A stretch of DNA of 25,387 bases from NCBI GenBank assembly GCA_041658405.1, contig JBBAAG010000042.1:1-25387 (forward strand). The letters run 5' to 3'. Positions 8,971-17,208 of the stretch are shown one piece after another. Numbering within the stretch: position 1 is the stretch's first letter; every line of letters starts with the position of its first letter. The DNA comes from Elusimicrobiota bacterium (GTDB taxonomy: Bacteria > Elusimicrobiota > UBA5214 > JBBAAG01). The position numbers and the translations under genes are program-made. The notes below the pieces were generated by a model. The model had not been told where the DNA came from, made no database searches, and saw only the letters and a list, made by a program, of their open reading frames with translations.

Positions 8971-11900
8971 TTATCTGATAACTGCAATTTTACCGGAGCG
9001 TGTTTCTTTGTTATCGTTTTTGATAACATAAATATATATTCCGGACGCGACGTCTATATTATTATCGTTTTCACCAAACCAGTATGCGACATCAGCACCG
9101 TCGTTTTTGCTGAGTGTTCGCACAAGTTCCCCTGCAATATTGAATATCCGTATTACAGTTTGTTTTGTAAGCCCCGAAAATACGAGTTTGTTGTGTTCCA
9201 CAGGTTTAAACGGGTTTGGGTAAACTATCATTGAATCCAGGTTATTGCGCGCGATTGACCGCAATGCTAACCGGAATACAGAAAATTTGTTGATACCCAC
9301 GCTTATGGTGTGATTTATAGTATCAATTTCTTGATTACCATCAACCACAACCCAGGTGTTGTCTTTAAGATAATTTATTCTTAACCTCTCAGCCGCAATA
9401 TTGTCAAACTCGGCAGGATAATTAAGTTTTAGGTTAATATTGTTTTGCGATTGTTGGTCAATCCCGTTAGTACTTGCCAAATTAATATTCCATACAAGAT
9501 TATATAACTCGTTAGGTAATAAGTCCCGGACAACCTGTTCATTTGCTGTTACAACCTTGGGCGAGTATAAGTTTGGAATAACGGTACACACAACATCATT
9601 CGCATAACTTCCCGCCGGGATGTCCAGCTGCCAACTCGCGCTGGTCAATGTTTTGCTGCTGCCGGCTGGGATGGTTTCTCTGAAATAATTAAAATCTACG
9701 GAATTGGTATTGCCATCTTTTTCTACCCGGATATCATGCAACCTACTCAAACCGATATTGTTGATATAGCCATACACGGTGTAGTCATACCCGCCGAGTA
9801 TGCCTGTAATAGTATAGGATCCGGATCTTATGTTGGGAATACAGTACCCGGCTAACCGTTCAGTCGCAGGAGAAACTGCCCAAACCATACCGTCTACTGC
9901 CTGATTGCTTCCGAGCGTAACTTTCCCGCTAATTTTGCCGGTACCGGGTTGAACACGAAAATCCAAATTTGATATTTTCCCGGTTTCTGTTTTAACACCA
10001 ATACGGGTTGACAAAAGTTCAGATCCGTAAAACGCGTAAATATCGTAAACCCCCTCGGGTAGCCGGGTTATTTCACACTTGTTAGATATTCCAAGAACAT
10101 ATTGGCTGTCCCTTTGAACAACAGGTTTGTTGATAGCGTCAAAACTATTAAACTTTGTTTCAGCGGGGTAAACTTTTAGAACAACGTTCTTGTCGTATGG
10201 TGTCTTACCGTCGGGACTATATATCATACCGCGAAGCATTGACTGGTTCGGCTTTAATACTAAATCTATAGCGAGATCTACTTTGTTTTGTATATTTACA
10301 AATTTGTATGAGTAATCCCACGGGCTATCTGAATTTAAATTAGCAGAAACATAATATCGTCCCTCGGAAAATCCGGTTATTTTATAAGTACCATCTGTTT
10401 TAGTATAAATGCTTCCCCAGACACTCGCGCTAGATACATATACGTAAGCGTTGCTTATAGGAGTACCTTCGATATCGGTCACTTTGCCGGAAATTATTGC
10501 ACCGTCGCCAAGTACGAAATTAACAATTGTTTCTTGTCCAAAGACACATTGTATATTTGACTTAGTAATACTTACGAACCCCAGGCTAGAATTGGGGCGA
10601 CATGAAATGTTATAACTTCCTTCCGGTACTCCAGTAATTGTGTAAGCTCCCGTTGACGTAGCGTTTACATTTTTATTGAATAAAGAATTGCTGATACTAA
10701 TAGAAACATTACTTATTACTTGCTTACCGCTGGCATCGGTTATTTTGCCGGAAATCGTTATACCGGTTTGTAATACAATATTTACAGTGGTAACTTGTCC
10801 GCTGGAAACAGCGATATTTGTTTTGGTTTGTTTAATAAAAACCGAATTATCTCCGGGTATACAATAAATATCATAGTTACCTTCAGGCAACCCGTGAATT
10901 GTGTAAGTTCCAGTTGCTGTTGTATAAACGCTTTTGCCACTATAGTTGCGCAGATAAATATTTGCATTATTTACTGGGTTACCGGCAACATCTGTTACTT
11001 TCCCAGCAATTTTACCGCCGGATTGTAAGACAATATCCAATGTTGTTACTTGTCCGCTTGATACCGCGACATTATCTATTGTTTGGCCCAAAAAGTCTGA
11101 ATTACTAGATGGAGAATAAGTAATCGAATATTTCCCTTCGGAAAGGCCGCAAATTGTGTAAGTACCCGTTACGGCTGTGTATGCATATTTTGAAATAGAT
11201 TCAATAATACTGTTGGGAGGGCCGCTGATATGTTTATAGAGATAAATATAGACATTACTTATTGCGTTACCGCTGATATCCGTAACTTTACCTGAAATTG
11301 TTTCACCGGGTTGTAATACAAAATCTACTGTTGTTATTTGTCCTTTTGAAACCGTAATATTGCTTTTGGTTTGATTAGTAAATTCTGAATAATTTGATGG
11401 ACGACAGGAGACTGTATAGTTTCCATCTTGTAATCCACCGATTGTGTATGTTCTTGTTGTTGTGTATATATTTTTGGATGTGGGACCATTTACGTCATTT
11501 ACGTAAATATAACAATTATTTATTGAATTATCGTTAACATCCATAACTTTCCCGGTAATTGTTCCACCGGTTTGTAATACACAGTCAATAATAACATTTC
11601 GTCCGAAGGATACTGCGATATTACTTTTGGTTTGGCTGATTAATTCTGAGTTGGTAGAAGGAGAATAACTTATATTATAACTTCCCTCGGTCAATCCCTG
11701 GATTGTGTATGTCCCGGTTATAGTTGTGAATCCACTGCCGTAGGAATCGCCGCTGGCATAAACAGAAACACCGCTTACCGGGTTATCGTTGATATCAGTT
11801 ACTTTACCTGAAATCGTTCCGCTAACCTGTAAAACACAATCAATAATCGTTGTTTGCCCAACGTGAACAGTAATGTTGCTTTTAACCTGAGAAATGAATC

Positions 11901-13302
11901 CCGCTGTAGAACCGTTGAAATATATTTGATAGATTCCTTCGGGTATCCCCTGGATTTTATATATACCATCCGCAGCTACGTTTGCACTCTTATAAATACC
12001 ACCGCCGAGAGATACATAGGCGTTATTTATAGGATTACCATTTATATCCGTAATTTTACCCATAATTGTTCCACCGGTTGGTAATTTAATATTTAAAGCC
12101 GTAATTATCCCGCTGGAGACAGAAACGTTACTTTGAGTTTGTTGTATACACTCAGAATCAACCGGAGGGTCACACGAAATCGTGTATATTCCTTCAATTA
12201 ACCCATGAATTACAAAATTTCCTGCGGAATCCGTATATACACTTTTACCAATGGAATTACTATTTGCATAAACATACACATTCCTTACCGGTTTATTGTA
12301 TATATCCGTTACTTTACCAGTAATTGATCCGCCAGAAGATAAAACAAAATCTACGGTTGTTATTTGCTTACTTGATACTACAATATTACTTTTGTTTTGT
12401 CCTATAAAGTCCAAATTACTTGGTGGATTACAATAAATTCTATAATTACCATCGGACAATCCGCGGATTGTATATGTTCCAGTTACGGTCGTGTACGCGT
12501 ATTTGTACATAGGGCCATAAACATTTATAGTAGTCTGGTATATTGTAGGATTCCCGTTTGTATCAGTTACTTTGCCAGTGATTATTCCGCCAGGAGATAA
12601 AACAAAATCTACGGTTTGTGTTCCCGCGTTTATTATCACAATATTATTACTGCTTGTGCGTACAAAATTTGATTCACTTGATGGTGTACAATCCAAAATA
12701 TAAACACCATCAGCTAATCCGCTAAGTGCATATGTTCCTGTAATAACACTATAGCTGTACGTATTTGTAGGGCTATTAGAAGTACTAATATTTGCGTTTT
12801 TTACAGGATTCCCATTTGTATCAATAACTCTTCCTTTAATTGTCCCGCCTTTTAATAGCACGAAATCGACTGTTGTAGTTTGCCCGGATGAAATTATTAC
12901 ATTATTTGTAGTTTTAGAAAATAAATCGCTTCCCATAGGCTGGTAACACCGGATTGTGTATGTCCCAGGATATATTCCATAAATTGTGTAAGTTCCTATA
13001 CTTGTAGTATAAACATAGAATGAGTGTGTGGAATTGTAAGCCCCGATTTGTGCTCTAATCACAGGATTACCGTTAGTATCAGTAACTTTACCTGTGAGTA
13101 TTGTAGCGCTATTAGAATCCTGCTGCGCGTATTTTATGACTGATTTATCTTCAACACTATCACTTGTTGCAGAAAATACATATTGAGAAAATAAACTCAT
13201 TGATAGAGCTAGACAAAATGAAAACACAGCTTTCATTAGGAGTATTGTTTCTCCCAGATTTCTTTTTTGATTATTAATGTCCAAATTAGACCATTTGATC
13301 AC
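8971..13302 (-). CDS. Giant secreted repeat protein: carboxypeptidase-regulatory-like domains plus FlgD-like C-terminus
   Basis: This is a 1443-aa secreted or surface protein. A signal peptide starts at M23 (MKAVFSFCLALSMSLFSQYV, cleavage near FSA). Eleven clear repeats of ~87 aa (residues ~67-1020) and two divergent ones follow. Each repeat opens with a GxITGKVTDxNGNPV strand, then GTYTIxGLxEGxY, then SNIxVSSGQxTTVDFVL, the signature of carboxypeptidase-regulatory-like beta-sandwiches. After a ~145-aa unassigned region, residues 1355-1443 form a FlgD-like/T9SS-style C-terminal domain (VYPNPFKP, IFNIAGELVRTL, SGIYIYVIK). The family role is presumably adhesion or surface structure. The GTG at 13302 has GAGAGGA 8 nt upstream; the ATG at 13236 fits the signal peptide better but its GGGAG is 14 nt away, so the start is unsettled. 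A good promoter lies upstream. No T9SS gene is in the window. Confidence 0.85.
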   Translation of the reverse strand: MIKWSNLDINNQKRNLGETILLMKAVFSFCLALSMSLFSQYVFSATSDSVEDKSVIKYAQQDSNSATILTGKVTDTNGNPVIRAQIGAYNSTHSFYVYTTSIGTYTIYGIYPGTYTIRCYQPMGSDLFSKTTNNVIISSGQTTTVDFVLLKGGTIKGRVIDTNGNPVKNANISTSNSPTNTYSYSVITGTYALSGLADGVYILDCTPSSESNFVRTSSNNIVIINAGTQTVDFVLSPGGIITGKVTDTNGNPTIYQTTINVYGPMYKYAYTTVTGTYTIRGLSDGNYRIYCNPPSNLDFIGQNKSNIVVSSKQITTVDFVLSSGGSITGKVTDIYNKPVRNVYVYANSNSIGKSVYTDSAGNFVIHGLIEGIYTISCDPPVDSECIQQTQSNVSVSSGIITALNIKLPTGGTIMGKITDINGNPINNAYVSLGGGIYKSANVAADGIYKIQGIPEGIYQIYFNGSTAGFISQVKSNITVHVGQTTIIDCVLQVSGTISGKVTDINDNPVSGVSVYASGDSYGSGFTTITGTYTIQGLTEGSYNISYSPSTNSELISQTKSNIAVSFGRNVIIDCVLQTGGTITGKVMDVNDNSINNCYIYVNDVNGPTSKNIYTTTRTYTIGGLQDGNYTVSCRPSNYSEFTNQTKSNITVSKGQITTVDFVLQPGETISGKVTDISGNAISNVYIYLYKHISGPPNSIIESISKYAYTAVTGTYTICGLSEGKYSITYSPSSNSDFLGQTIDNVAVSSGQVTTLDIVLQSGGKIAGKVTDVAGNPVNNANIYLRNYSGKSVYTTATGTYTIHGLPEGNYDIYCIPGDNSVFIKQTKTNIAVSSGQVTTVNIVLQTGITISGKITDASGKQVISNVSISISNSLFNKNVNATSTGAYTITGVPEGSYNISCRPNSSLGFVSITKSNIQCVFGQETIVNFVLGDGAIISGKVTDIEGTPISNAYVYVSSASVWGSIYTKTDGTYKITGFSEGRYYVSANLNSDSPWDYSYKFVNIQNKVDLAIDLVLKPNQSMLRGMIYSPDGKTPYDKNVVLKVYPAETKFNSFDAINKPVVQRDSQYVLGISNKCEITRLPEGVYDIYAFYGSELLSTRIGVKTETGKISNLDFRVQPGTGKISGKVTLGSNQAVDGMVWAVSPATERLAGYCIPNIRSGSYTITGILGGYDYTVYGYINNIGLSRLHDIRVEKDGNTNSVDFNYFRETIPAGSSKTLTSASWQLDIPAGSYANDVVCTVIPNLYSPKVVTANEQVVRDLLPNELYNLVWNINLASTNGIDQQSQNNINLKLNYPAEFDNIAAERLRINYLKDNTWVVVDGNQEIDTINHTISVGINKFSVFRLALRSIARNNLDSMIVYPNPFKPVEHNKLVFSGLTKQTVIRIFNIAGELVRTLSKNDGADVAYWFGENDNNIDVASGIYIYVIKNDNKETRSGKIAVIR
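10243..13104 (-). repeat. Array of 11 tandem ~260-bp coding repeats
   Basis: Eleven consecutive modules inside the large secreted protein average 86.7 codons and share the GKVTDxNGNPV, GTYTIxGLxEG and SNIxVSSGQ blocks. Most also keep one cysteine in an I-x-C-x-P context after the second block. The DNA copies have drifted at synonymous positions, so they are old repeats and not a fresh duplication. Two further, weakly matching modules follow down to about 9680. Confidence 0.85.
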
Positions 13303-13402
13303 TTAGTCCATCCTCTCCCATATATATTAGCTAAACAAAACAAAAGTATTACGTATAAATAATTAAACATTCTAATAATGACTAGTACGACCGGACAAGG
13401 AT

Positions 13403-13430
13403 ATTTTACCAAATGTGTATGCAAAGTCAA
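13403..13430 (-). promoter_or_regulatory. Putative extended -10 promoter of the large repeat protein
   Basis: On the minus strand TTGACT (13425-13430, 5/6 to consensus) is followed after 16 nt by TAAAAT (13403-13408, 5/6), with TGG directly before the -10 as in extended -10 promoters. The start site would be near 13396, giving a leader of about 94 nt before the GTG at 13302. It is one of the best promoter matches in the window and implies that the repeat protein is expressed independently of the operon before it. Confidence 0.6.
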
Positions 13431-13513
13431 AACACGAATTAATCACTACGGAAATATTAATAGAAAGGATTGGATACCATCAGAACCTGGTTTAAGGCTG
13501 GAGTATGTTAAAC

Positions 13514-14293
13514 TCAAACCAAAATATGTTTTAGCAGCTTAGTCAAATCCGTACCGTTCTCCTCAATAGGAAAGTGTCCGGAATCGTTCAGAAATATTAG
13601 TTTACTATTTTCAATATTTCTATTAATTTTTTTTGCTGTCTTTATGATTGTACTGCTTGTGAGATCACCCACAATTATTATTACGTTTGTTCTTACCTCT
13701 TTCATCCGGTTATAATGATCTATTTTTGAGTATTCATTCAACAGCCTGACATATTCCAGTGACGTTTTTGTATCAGACTTCTGAAATCCTTGAAAAAAAC
13801 CGTCTCTATATTTATAGTTTTTCAGGAATAAATACCTTTTTGTAAGACACATCCCAAGTTTTGTATCCAGGAAAAACCTGAAGATATATGAATTTAGTGT
13901 ATTAACCAACAAAGGTTTTAGTATTAAAGGAAACTTTATGTATGTATCGACCAAAATTAATTTCTTAACTTTATCCTGGTTTCTTATAACATAATCTAAT
14001 GCAATGGTTGCACCCATACAGAAACCCATTAGATTGAACTTACCTATTTGTAATTCTTCTACTAGTTTATCAATAAGTTCACACAAGTTTATATACGAGA
14101 GCTCAATATTATCAGACCTGCCGCAGCCCGGCAGGTCCAGTAGTATTATTTGATACTCATTTTTTAAATCATTCAAAAGATTAAATTTAAAACTATCTAT
14201 AGAACCGTTCCATCCATGAATATACAGTAATGGTTCCCCTTTACCATACGATTCATAGTATATCCTGGAATTATTAAATATGAGATAAGGCAC
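13514..14293 (-). CDS. Alpha/beta hydrolase with Cys in the nucleophile elbow
   Basis: This 259-aa alpha/beta-hydrolase-fold protein shows the oxyanion segment LLYIHGWNG near residues 22-30, a nucleophile elbow GFCMG (C92), an acid in VGD (D210) and the histidine in SGHFPIEE (H240). The elbow has Cys where most relatives have Ser, as in PHA synthases and dienelactone hydrolases, so acyl transfer or thioester chemistry is as possible as ester hydrolysis. The start is a judgement: an ATG at 14365 is in frame, but it overlaps the radical SAM gene by 71 nt. The GTG at 14293 lies 1 nt after that gene's stop, has AAGGAAG 9 nt upstream, and gives the typical family opening MPYLIFNNSRIYYESYGKGE. It is the last gene of the methyltransferase/radical SAM operon. 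Confidence 0.8.
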   Translation of the reverse strand: MPYLIFNNSRIYYESYGKGEPLLYIHGWNGSIDSFKFNLLNDLKNEYQIILLDLPGCGRSDNIELSYINLCELIDKLVEELQIGKFNLMGFCMGATIALDYVIRNQDKVKKLILVDTYIKFPLILKPLLVNTLNSYIFRFFLDTKLGMCLTKRYLFLKNYKYRDGFFQGFQKSDTKTSLEYVRLLNEYSKIDHYNRMKEVRTNVIIIVGDLTSSTIIKTAKKINRNIENSKLIFLNDSGHFPIEENGTDLTKLLKHILV

Positions 14294-14294
14294 T

Positions 14295-15584
14295 TTAAAA
14301 CACTTCCTTATTCCCTCGTAAAATCGTGTAAAATCCGGGTAGTCCCTGTATTTTTCTGCATTCATTACACACTTTCTTTGCTTCTACGGGCTGTAACGGC
14401 AGGCTTGATTTAATATTTTTTTTAATCTCAACCTGAGTTTCCATCAGCATACAGCGGTCCCTAGGTTTGCCAATAATACTATTCATCTCCTGCCATAATG
14501 TCTTTATAGGTTGTTCTTGCACATTACCAAACGACATTGGTACAAAATCACAGGGATAAAGGTTACCTTTAGCGTCAATATACGAATGCTGTGTTCCTGC
14601 CCCGCAACCAAATTGTTCAAAACTTTCAATCTGGGCAAACGCGGTCACTTTAGGATATTTCCCGGAATAATTAGCTTTTCTGTGGATATTGATAAGCTGT
14701 CTTCTTTCTGTTTCTGTAAGTATATCCTCTTGTTTAAGATTAATTAACCTACCCGTAGGCATTGTCTCAAGAAACCGTATTTCGTTTACATCTAATTTCT
14801 TCGCAAATTGAATAATTTTCCAGATTTCGTTATTATCAATATTTTTTGAAGTAGCAACGCATTGAAGCATCGTATAAATCCCCGCGGATTTACAACACTT
14901 AACAGCATTCAATACATTCTCAAATGCACCTTTGTAGTTCCGCATATTATCAAAAGTATCTTTATCATAATGATCCAAACTAATCCCAACACTATACAAC
15001 CCAGCTTTTTTTAATTCTTTAGCTTTTTCTATACTCATCCCGTATCCTGTGGTATATAACACGCTTATTGAACGTTCATCAATTACAGAGATAATATCGG
15101 TAAGATCATTTCTCATCAAAGGTTCTCCGCCGGTAAGGCCTATTATTGCAGTTCCCATGTCCTGTAAGCCATGTATTACTTTAATAAGAGCGGGTAATGG
15201 TAAATCATCATGATTCCCTTTATTCGCATTACTGCAATGCCAGCAATTGTAGTTACATTTATCAGTAACCGCAATAAACATAGATATAGGCGCAGTCCTA
15301 ATCGCGTTTGTATGCTCATAAAACCTTGTATTTTTACCGGGGGTTGCACTCAAAACTTGATTAAACGCTTTTGACGGTATGGGCGGAAGAAATGAGGTAA
15401 CTATATACGACCCTTCATGCTTAACAATCTTTTCATATTTGGAAACATGCCACATTGCTTTTAATAAATTGAGAAACCTGTAATCCTTATCATTTGAAAA
15501 CTCTTTATGTACCTGCCAAAAAAGTTTTTTGTTTTGTTTATCAAAGATTAATTGCAGTAACGTAACCCATTTTTTGAGAATCAT
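14295..15584 (-). CDS. Radical SAM enzyme with SPASM-like C-terminus
   Basis: This 429-aa protein has the radical SAM cluster motif CNYNCWHC (C110, C114, C117) in a TIM-barrel context, with the SAM-binding TGGEP at 151-155. The C-terminal part has a SPASM-like cysteine set: C327 (GCGAG), C345 (GNLYPCDF), C378 and the pair C406-x2-C409, which could hold at least one auxiliary Fe-S cluster. SPASM enzymes modify peptides, proteins or other substrates by radical chemistry; the substrate here is unknown. The ~100 residues before the cluster motif are longer than in minimal members and contain no recognised domain; an RRE-type peptide-binding fold is not evident by eye. The ATG overlaps the stop of the second methyltransferase (ATGA), so translation is coupled. 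Confidence 0.85.
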   Translation of the reverse strand: MILKKWVTLLQLIFDKQNKKLFWQVHKEFSNDKDYRFLNLLKAMWHVSKYEKIVKHEGSYIVTSFLPPIPSKAFNQVLSATPGKNTRFYEHTNAIRTAPISMFIAVTDKCNYNCWHCSNANKGNHDDLPLPALIKVIHGLQDMGTAIIGLTGGEPLMRNDLTDIISVIDERSISVLYTTGYGMSIEKAKELKKAGLYSVGISLDHYDKDTFDNMRNYKGAFENVLNAVKCCKSAGIYTMLQCVATSKNIDNNEIWKIIQFAKKLDVNEIRFLETMPTGRLINLKQEDILTETERRQLINIHRKANYSGKYPKVTAFAQIESFEQFGCGAGTQHSYIDAKGNLYPCDFVPMSFGNVQEQPIKTLWQEMNSIIGKPRDRCMLMETQVEIKKNIKSSLPLQPVEAKKVCNECRKIQGLPGFYTILRGNKEVF

Positions 15585-16453
15585 TTTCTGCCAATACCCA
15601 CTGAGAACTTGTGTGTTACAACCACCTTATTATTTGTTCTGAAATATTTTTCTAATGTATCTGACAGAAGAGATGAATAATTTTTAATATCAAGTATCTT
15701 AAATGTCCCGGCAATAGCTCCTGTATTCATTACCCAGTTAATAGCGTTGATTCCGTTCTCAAAACTAAACGGTTGTTCACGATCCCATCCTTCCACCCAT
15801 GAAATCCTGTTTCTATAAAACATCTTCCTGATTTCATGAGCATTACCTGGCAGTTTATATTGCATATTAGTTATCTTCCTGATTTTATCAGGATATTTCT
15901 GCATAAGTTTGATAAACGTTTTTTGTATTGAGTTAATACAACCTTTTCTATTGGTAATAATCGCTACCTGCCCATTTTTTTTAAGTACCCGGTAAATCTC
16001 AGGTATCAGTTGATTGGTATCCACATACGGCAATGCCCAGCCGCATGTGATAATATCAAAAACATTACTTGGTATTTTTTTGATCTCGGATATCATGTCA
16101 CCGCATATCAATTCTGTTCTTTCATGATTTAGTTTTGATTGCGCTATTCTTAACATTTCTTTTGAATTATCTATACCAACTATTTTTGAAGGCTGCACTT
16201 TTTTGATTGACTCTTCAATAATATACCCTGTTCCACAACCAAGGTCGAGCATAGTATATCCATCGGCGTAATGCAATTTATCCAGCATCGCAGATGTATG
16301 CTTACTCATTTCTTTAATCCAGGTATCGTTATATGTTTTACTGATTACGTCGTAATCTTTAGCGTAGTCTTCAGGTTTTACAGTCTTGTTCTTAAGAAAT
16401 AGATAAGCGATTTTATTGTAAAAACGGATTTTGTTCAACAACTCTTGGATCAT
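15581..16453 (-). CDS. Class I SAM-dependent methyltransferase (second of pair)
   Basis: This 290-aa protein has a Rossmann methyltransferase core: motif I LDLGCGTGY at 69-77, the ribose-binding acid D95 in VGIDNSKEM, and a motif II/III region around FDIITCGWALPYVD (132-145) followed by IYRVLKKNGQVAII. An extra C-terminal segment (residues ~175-290) is longer than in UbiE-like enzymes and probably helps recognise the substrate, which is unknown. Its ATG overlaps the stop of the first methyltransferase by 4 nt (ATGA), and its own stop overlaps the radical SAM start by 4 nt. This spacing says the three proteins are made in step and likely act on the same molecule. Confidence 0.85.
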   Translation of the reverse strand: MIQELLNKIRFYNKIAYLFLKNKTVKPEDYAKDYDVISKTYNDTWIKEMSKHTSAMLDKLHYADGYTMLDLGCGTGYIIEESIKKVQPSKIVGIDNSKEMLRIAQSKLNHERTELICGDMISEIKKIPSNVFDIITCGWALPYVDTNQLIPEIYRVLKKNGQVAIITNRKGCINSIQKTFIKLMQKYPDKIRKITNMQYKLPGNAHEIRKMFYRNRISWVEGWDREQPFSFENGINAINWVMNTGAIAGTFKILDIKNYSSLLSDTLEKYFRTNNKVVVTHKFSVGIGRK

Positions 16454-17019
16454 TGTTTATGGCCTGTATACAAATATTCTAAACTTGACACTGTTATTAT
16501 CTCGCCGTCAAAACCATTATCGTTCATAAGATCTGCCAGTTTTATTGAGCTAACAAACTTTGAGTTATCAACAAACATTTTTTCAAACAGCCAAAACAGT
16601 TTTCCTTTAACGCCTTTTATCTCAAATTCTAGTATTACAATTTTGCCGTTTACTTTTAAAACCCGGCGAATTTCTTTAATAGCCTCATCAATATATTTTA
16701 TATGATGCAGCGCGTCTATACATATAACCGCATCAAAATAGTTATTCATAAAAGGTATCTCCTGTGCTTTTGCATGACAAAGGGTTAACCCTTCATAACG
16801 TTTCGCTTGGTTAAGCATTTTTTGAGAATTATCCAGAACCACGATTTCTTTGACAAACGGACGGATTTTATTCGCTACGAACCCTGTCCCGCCTCCAACA
16901 TCCAGGATTTTGTCAGCTTTTGCAGGTTTTAGATATGACAAGACTTTTTCATGCTTATAGAATTTAAATATCGTCATGAAAGGATCATATATTTGCGCAT
17001 AAATATTAAACCAATTCAT
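16450..17019 (-). CDS. Class I SAM-dependent methyltransferase (UbiE/Methyltransf_11-like)
   Basis: This 189-aa methyltransferase is compact. Motif I is LDVGGGTGF at 39-47, the SAM ribose-binding acid is D63 in VVLDNSQKML, and the post-motif region reads DAVICIDALHHI at 96-107 and IRRVLKVNGKIVILEF at 117-132, all typical of UbiE/MenG-like small-molecule methyltransferases. It is not assigned to ubiquinone or menaquinone synthesis because no such genes are adjacent. GGAG lies 10 nt before the ATG, within a short upstream ORF whose TAA ends 1 nt before this ATG. It is the first large gene of the four-gene operon. Confidence 0.85.
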   Translation of the reverse strand: MNWFNIYAQIYDPFMTIFKFYKHEKVLSYLKPAKADKILDVGGGTGFVANKIRPFVKEIVVLDNSQKMLNQAKRYEGLTLCHAKAQEIPFMNNYFDAVICIDALHHIKYIDEAIKEIRRVLKVNGKIVILEFEIKGVKGKLFWLFEKMFVDNSKFVSSIKLADLMNDNGFDGEIITVSSLEYLYTGHKQ

Positions 17020-17020
17020 A

Positions 17021-17101
17021 TTACCGGTTCTCCAGTGAACAGTTGGTATCAGAGTTTACACATATGCCAAGTTTTAAACTTACGCGATACGACAGTTTCA
17101 T
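17021..17101 (-). CDS. Possible 26-codon ORF (leader or precursor peptide) ahead of the methyltransferase/radical SAM operon
   Basis: An ATG at 17101 opens a 26-codon frame starting MKLSYRVSLK, with cysteines at 14 (GIC) and 21 (NCS), ending in TAA 1 nt before the first methyltransferase ATG. GGGAG is only 3 nt before this ATG, closer than usual. An overlapping out-of-frame ATG at 17113 opens a competing 22-codon frame that ends within it. The tight stop/start junction is the main argument that it is translated. It may be a coupling leader, a precursor peptide for the radical SAM enzyme, or chance. Confidence 0.3.
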   Translation of the reverse strand: MKLSYRVSLKLGICVNSDTNCSLENR

Positions 17102-17151
17102 TATCTCCCACCATTACCTGTTTTTTTTAAGTTTGAGACGTACTGCTATCA

Positions 17152-17180
17152 TTAAAGACAACAGAAAATAATGTCTTTAA
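17152..17180 (-). repeat. Perfect 9-bp inverted repeat with 11-nt loop between two operons
   Basis: TTAAAGACA (17152-17160 on the plus strand) is mirrored by TGTCTTTAA (17172-17180). It starts 28 nt after the stop of the O-antigen-ligase-like gene and about 50 nt before the small ORF. No T-run follows on the minus strand, so it is a poor intrinsic terminator; an operator or a 3' stabilising hairpin is equally possible. Confidence 0.5.
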
Positions 17181-17208
17181 GTTTGCTAATTCAACCCATT
17201 TCCTAAAC

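Noticed and set aside
9680..13104. CRISPR-like or recent tandem duplication in the repeat protein
   Set aside because: The repeats are ~260 bp, in frame, diverged in DNA and explained by protein domains.
14294..14365. Longer start of the alpha/beta hydrolase at 14365
   Set aside because: Its 24 extra residues are the radical SAM C-terminus read in another frame. The GTG at 14293 has a better Shine-Dalgarno and gives the family-typical N-terminus.
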